NCBI GenBank assembly: GCA_002291495.1
Contig: DBAE01000136.1
Location: 4,635 to 12,566 of the forward strand
Source: Bacteriovoracaceae bacterium UBA1018
GTDB lineage: Bacteria; Bdellovibrionota; UBA1018
Reading direction: 5' to 3'
Length of the DNA stretch: 7,932 bases
How positions within the stretch are numbered: the stretch's first letter is position 1; the number at the start of each line of letters is the position of its first letter. The notes beneath the pieces were generated by a model. That model was given only the letters and a program-made list of their open reading frames with translations. It had not been told where the DNA came from and searched no databases. Made by a program: the position numbers and the translations under genes. Shown here piece after piece: positions 4,901-7,932 of the stretch.

Positions 4901-6772
4901 ATGAGCACTGCAAAAAAACTTGACGTCATAAATGAAGTAGCACAGATCGTAACAGCTCAAGCTGGAATACAGTTGGGCGAAAAACAGCGATTTATGGTCG
5001 AGGCACGTCTTAAGAAACGTATGGCAAAGCTCGGCCATCAAACCGATTTTGAATACCTCGATTATCTGAGAGCAAATCTAGTGACTGAGACTCAAGCGCT
5101 CATTTCTCTCTTAACCACACATCACACGTATTTTTTTAGAGAGTTTGCTCATTTTGAGTATATTTCTAAATCGGCTCTTCCAGCATTAATTGAGAGTGCG
5201 CGTAAACGGGGAGATAAAAAGATAAAAGTCTGGTCCGCGGCCGCTAGTCGTGGTCAAGAAGCTTACTCGCTTGCCATGTTTCTTCATTATCATCTGTCGG
5301 CCATGGCTCCAGACGTTACTTTTGAGATATTAGGAACTGATGTAGACTCAGAATCGATTGAGATCGCTCGTAACGGGGTTTACACTCAGGCTGAAGTAAA
5401 GGAAATTCCACTGAACTATCTTGGTACACATCTCGCTCGCGGCACCGGTGAGATTGCTGACTTCGTCAAAATTAAAAAAACCCTCAAAGAGAAGTGCCAT
5501 TTTGAAGTGGCCAATTTGCTCAATTTAGATAAAAAAAATCCACGTTACTCAAACGCAGACATTATCTTCTGTAGAAACGTCTTCATCTACTTTTATCCAG
5601 AGCAAATTAAAAGTATCACTCAAAGTTTGCTTTCCTTTTTACAGCCACAAGGATTTCTTTTCATTGGGATTTCAGAAAGTCTTCATGGCTTAGGGTTGCC
5701 GGTGGGAAATATTGGACCTTCAATATATTCACATAGTGCATCAGCAGCTGTACAAAAGGCAAATGTAGCCAGAAACTTAGTTTCGCTGCCTACAGGTTCT
5801 ACCAAAGCGCCGGCTGCCACGCAGCCTATTCCTGCAGCAACACAAACTCGCGCTGAGTCAAGTGCTCCTAAGTTGATTCGTGTTCTCTGTGTTGATGATT
5901 CGCCAACGGTACTGACCTTACTTAAGCAGATCTTAAAACCCGAGTTTGGTTTTGAAATTGTTGGAACTGCTAAAAACGGACTCGAAGCAGAAGCATGGTA
6001 CAAATCTAACCAAGCCGATATCATGACATTAGATATCCATATGCCGGAGAAAAACGGGATTGAGTACTTACGTTCCAATGCAAGAAAACCTAATCATCCA
6101 CCTGTCGTCATGATTAGCTCGGTTGCTCGTGAAGATGCTGCCCTTGCTGCTGAAGCGCTCAAGCTAGGTGCGACCGATTACGTTGAGAAGCCTGTTCTTG
6201 CTCAGTTAAGCGAACGCAGTGACGAAATTAGAATCAAACTGAAATGCGCAATTGAAGCCAAAAACTCTAAGACACTTGGTGCTACTTCGAACAGCGTAAT
6301 TCAGATGAAGCCGCAAACGATTTCTAATCTAGATCAAAAATTGAGAGTCATGATTTGTTCACTGTCCTCTCTGGAGCTAGCTCGTTCGCTCATGAAAGAA
6401 ATGACCGGGTCTCAACCTCCCACTTTGCTCTTTATCGAGGGCTCCTCAGGGGTATTACCTGGATTGGCAAAAGATGGTTGGAAATTGATCCCAGATAATT
6501 CAGATCAGTTGGAAAAAGGGACTCTTTACTTAGGTGACTTCAAAGCTCACTTTTCTAAATCAAAAACTAAATTTACGTCTCGGACTACTTCAATCCTGAT
6601 TCTTGATCAAGTGAGTGCGAAGATGGCAAAAGAAATTGAAACTTGGTCAAATGCCCAAATCATTCTTAATGAAAAATGTATGAGAGATTGGACTATATCC
6701 CCGCAGGTTGAGATTATGCCGATCACTAGCTTTTCCTATCTATCATGTAGGTACCTTGGAGAAGCAAAATGA
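4901..6772 (+). CDS. CheR methyltransferase fused to a CheB-like receiver and a degenerate methylesterase domain
   Basis: Residues 1-280 are a complete CheR, which uses S-adenosylmethionine to methylate receptor glutamates: TTHHTYFFRE (72-81), the SAM-binding AASRGQEAYSLAM (114-126; canonical Cys and Thr replaced by Ala and Arg), D147 in LGTDVD, and IIFCRNVFIYF (221-231). An Ala/Pro/Thr linker (about 285-323) leads to a receiver (325-455) with the acidic pair D332/D333, phosphoacceptor D378 in LDIHMPE, S406 and K430; its sequence is of the CheB type. Residues about 481-620 align with the CheB methylesterase domain but lack the GxSTGG serine, the QH histidine and the TGMGxDG motif, and are shorter (about 140 versus 190). 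The frame is open throughout, so this is not a recent frameshift. The start is fixed by an upstream in-frame TAA; AAGGA lies 13 bases before it, a long spacing. The stop overlaps the next start by ATGA. Symbol withheld because of the fusion. Confidence 0.92.
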   Translation: MSTAKKLDVINEVAQIVTAQAGIQLGEKQRFMVEARLKKRMAKLGHQTDFEYLDYLRANLVTETQALISLLTTHHTYFFREFAHFEYISKSALPALIESARKRGDKKIKVWSAAASRGQEAYSLAMFLHYHLSAMAPDVTFEILGTDVDSESIEIARNGVYTQAEVKEIPLNYLGTHLARGTGEIADFVKIKKTLKEKCHFEVANLLNLDKKNPRYSNADIIFCRNVFIYFYPEQIKSITQSLLSFLQPQGFLFIGISESLHGLGLPVGNIGPSIYSHSASAAVQKANVARNLVSLPTGSTKAPAATQPIPAATQTRAESSAPKLIRVLCVDDSPTVLTLLKQILKPEFGFEIVGTAKNGLEAEAWYKSNQADIMTLDIHMPEKNGIEYLRSNARKPNHPPVVMISSVAREDAALAAEALKLGATDYVEKPVLAQLSERSDEIRIKLKCAIEAKNSKTLGATSNSVIQMKPQTISNLDQKLRVMICSLSSLELARSLMKEMTGSQPPTLLFIEGSSGVLPGLAKDGWKLIPDNSDQLEKGTLYLGDFKAHFSKSKTKFTSRTTSILILDQVSAKMAKEIETWSNAQIILNEKCMRDWTISPQVEIMPITSFSYLSCRYLGEAK

Positions 6773-7932
6773 GCATAGGCCTCATCCAAAACCGACTCGG
6801 CTCAGGAGAAATTTACGTCGGGAATGAAGAGGCCTGTCTACATCTTAATTTTTCGTCAGGTATCTTGGTTACTGTTTTTAACTCGGGTACAGCTGAAGGT
6901 GCTGCAATTTATTTAGATAGTTCTGTTCAAGACTCTAAGGACCTCCAGCGGTATGTGAAAATGCTCCTAGACGCGGCAAAACTTTCACCCAATGACCGTT
7001 ACGAACTCAAGGTAATTGGATCTAAATCACAACTGAGCGTGGCTGAAAGTGCTGTAAGAATCCTTGGAAAAAAAGTTACATCCTCTGTAGCTCGTGATGG
7101 AAAAGTCGAAGTTTTGTTCTATCCGTCTTCAGGACGAGTACGTGTGTCCAAAGAAGAGAAGATTAAGGTTCTTGTCGTAGATGATTCAAAAACAATCATT
7201 CAGCTTCTGTGCAAAATTTTTGCGACAGATCCTGCCATTGAAGTCGTAGCAACTGCTGAACGTCCATCATTAGTTGAAGATCTTATCGTCAAGTATAAGC
7301 CTGATGTATTGACCTTAGATATTCACATGCCTGAGATGACAGGCGTTGAATTGATTAAGAGACTGATGCCTCGCTTTCGAATCCCTGCTGTCATGGTAAG
7401 TTCTGTCAGTATGGAGGAGAGTCCACTCGTTCTCGAAGCCCTAGAGAGTGGTGCGGTGGATTATATTCAGAAACCTAGCATGAAGGACGTTGCTAGCGTC
7501 GGAGCAGAGATCATTGAAAAAGTAAAAAACGCAGTCCGAGCAAATGTTTCGGCAAGAACAGTAGCCAGCGCAAGATCAGTCAGTCACGAGTTTGGTAGCT
7601 TAATTGATCAATCACAAATCGTCGCAATTGGATCTTCGACGGGTGGAACTGAAGCTCTAAGACAAGTCCTTACTGCGCTACCTGAAAACATACCTCCAAT
7701 TCTAATTGTCCAACATATCCCAGCTGTATTTTCTTTGGCATTTGCAAACAGGATGAATGATCTTTGTCCATTTCATGTCAAAGAGGCAGTGGACGGAGAC
7801 GCAGTAGTTGCAGGTCAAGTTTTGATTGCACCGGGTGGATTTCAGATGTCGCTGAAAAAATCTGCTTCAGGTTTTGTTGTCAAAGTCGAGGATGCGGCTC
7901 CAGTCAATAGACACAAGCCGTCTGTCGATGTC
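6769..7932 (+). CDS. Degenerate CheD-like domain fused to a CheB response regulator-methylesterase (partial, runs off the right edge)
   Basis: The visible 388 residues hold three parts. Residues about 12-128 match the CheD fold in layout: the early GEIYVG, SGILVTVFNSG (30-40), a helix at 57-71, the ELKVIGSKSQL strand (79-89), the AVRILGKKV helix (95-103) and a final EVLFYPSSGRVRV (114-126). The catalytic Cys of the GSC motif and the partner His of receptor deamidases are absent. A receiver (131-255) has D138/D139, phosphoacceptor D184 in LTLDIHMPE, S211 and K235. From 283 a CheB methylesterase begins, with catalytic S290 in GSSTGG, H316 in VQHIP, and NRHKPSVDV at 380-388; the catalytic Asp would lie beyond the window. 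CheB removes receptor methyl groups. ATG overlaps the upstream stop (ATGA), and GGAG at 6758-6761, seven bases before it, is a good ribosome site. Confidence 0.9.
   Translation, partial: MSIGLIQNRLGSGEIYVGNEEACLHLNFSSGILVTVFNSGTAEGAAIYLDSSVQDSKDLQRYVKMLLDAAKLSPNDRYELKVIGSKSQLSVAESAVRILGKKVTSSVARDGKVEVLFYPSSGRVRVSKEEKIKVLVVDDSKTIIQLLCKIFATDPAIEVVATAERPSLVEDLIVKYKPDVLTLDIHMPEMTGVELIKRLMPRFRIPAVMVSSVSMEESPLVLEALESGAVDYIQKPSMKDVASVGAEIIEKVKNAVRANVSARTVASARSVSHEFGSLIDQSQIVAIGSSTGGTEALRQVLTALPENIPPILIVQHIPAVFSLAFANRMNDLCPFHVKEAVDGDAVVAGQVLIAPGGFQMSLKKSASGFVVKVEDAAPVNRHKPSVDV

Noticed and set aside
5683..6078. Open frame of 131 codons on the - strand
   Set aside because: It is antisense to the linker and receiver of the CheR fusion, whose motifs are unambiguous, so it is a shadow.
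6341..6772. The degenerate esterase region as a sequencing frameshift or recent pseudogene
   Set aside because: The reading frame is open from CheR to an ATGA overlap with the next gene, hydrophobic patterning is kept, and the stop is coupled to the downstream start. This looks like a maintained domain rather than a broken one.

Overview
The window carries the left part of a chemotaxis operon on the + strand, preceded by a PilZ gene (+), a small exported-protein gene (-), and a leftward pair: an uncharacterised 271-residue protein and the N-terminus of an ABC-F ATPase. Coding is dense, base composition is moderate, operon genes overlap by ATGA, and no tRNA, rRNA, IS or CRISPR is visible. The gene set suggests a motile, flagellated Gram-negative bacterium with c-di-GMP signalling. 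A Bdellovibrionota or other deltaproteobacteria-like source is my guess from the general look of the genes; nothing in the sequence proves it.

Layout: 1-303 (-) ABC-F ATPase, 5' part only; 331-1146 (-) unknown protein, probably co-transcribed with it; 1147-1290 divergent intergenic region with a sigma28-like element for the leftward pair; 1291-2022 (+) YcgR-like PilZ protein followed by an intrinsic terminator; 2019-2348 (-) small exported protein, convergent with pilZ; 2349-2506 divergent regulatory region with inverted repeats; 2507-4342 cheA; 4339-4836 cheW; 4901-6772 a CheR fusion; 6769 to the window end a CheD/CheB fusion, truncated by the window edge.

The most unusual content is in the last two genes. 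The first is an apparently active CheR methyltransferase followed by a CheB-type receiver and a C-terminal region that aligns with the CheB methylesterase fold but lacks its catalytic Ser and His and the TGMGxDG Asp motif. The second starts with a CheD-like domain that lacks the catalytic Cys and His of CheD, followed by a second CheB-type receiver and an intact CheB methylesterase beginning. Each protein therefore pairs one intact adaptation enzyme with one apparently dead adaptation domain, and each carries its own phosphoacceptor receiver. CheA has no recognisable P2 (CheY/CheB-docking) domain, only a long Glu/Thr/Ser/Ala-rich linker, and no stand-alone CheY or receptor lies in the window. 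My inference is that CheA phosphorylates both fused receivers and that adaptation (methylation and demethylation) is controlled by phosphorylation on both arms, with the dead domains kept as docking or regulatory modules.
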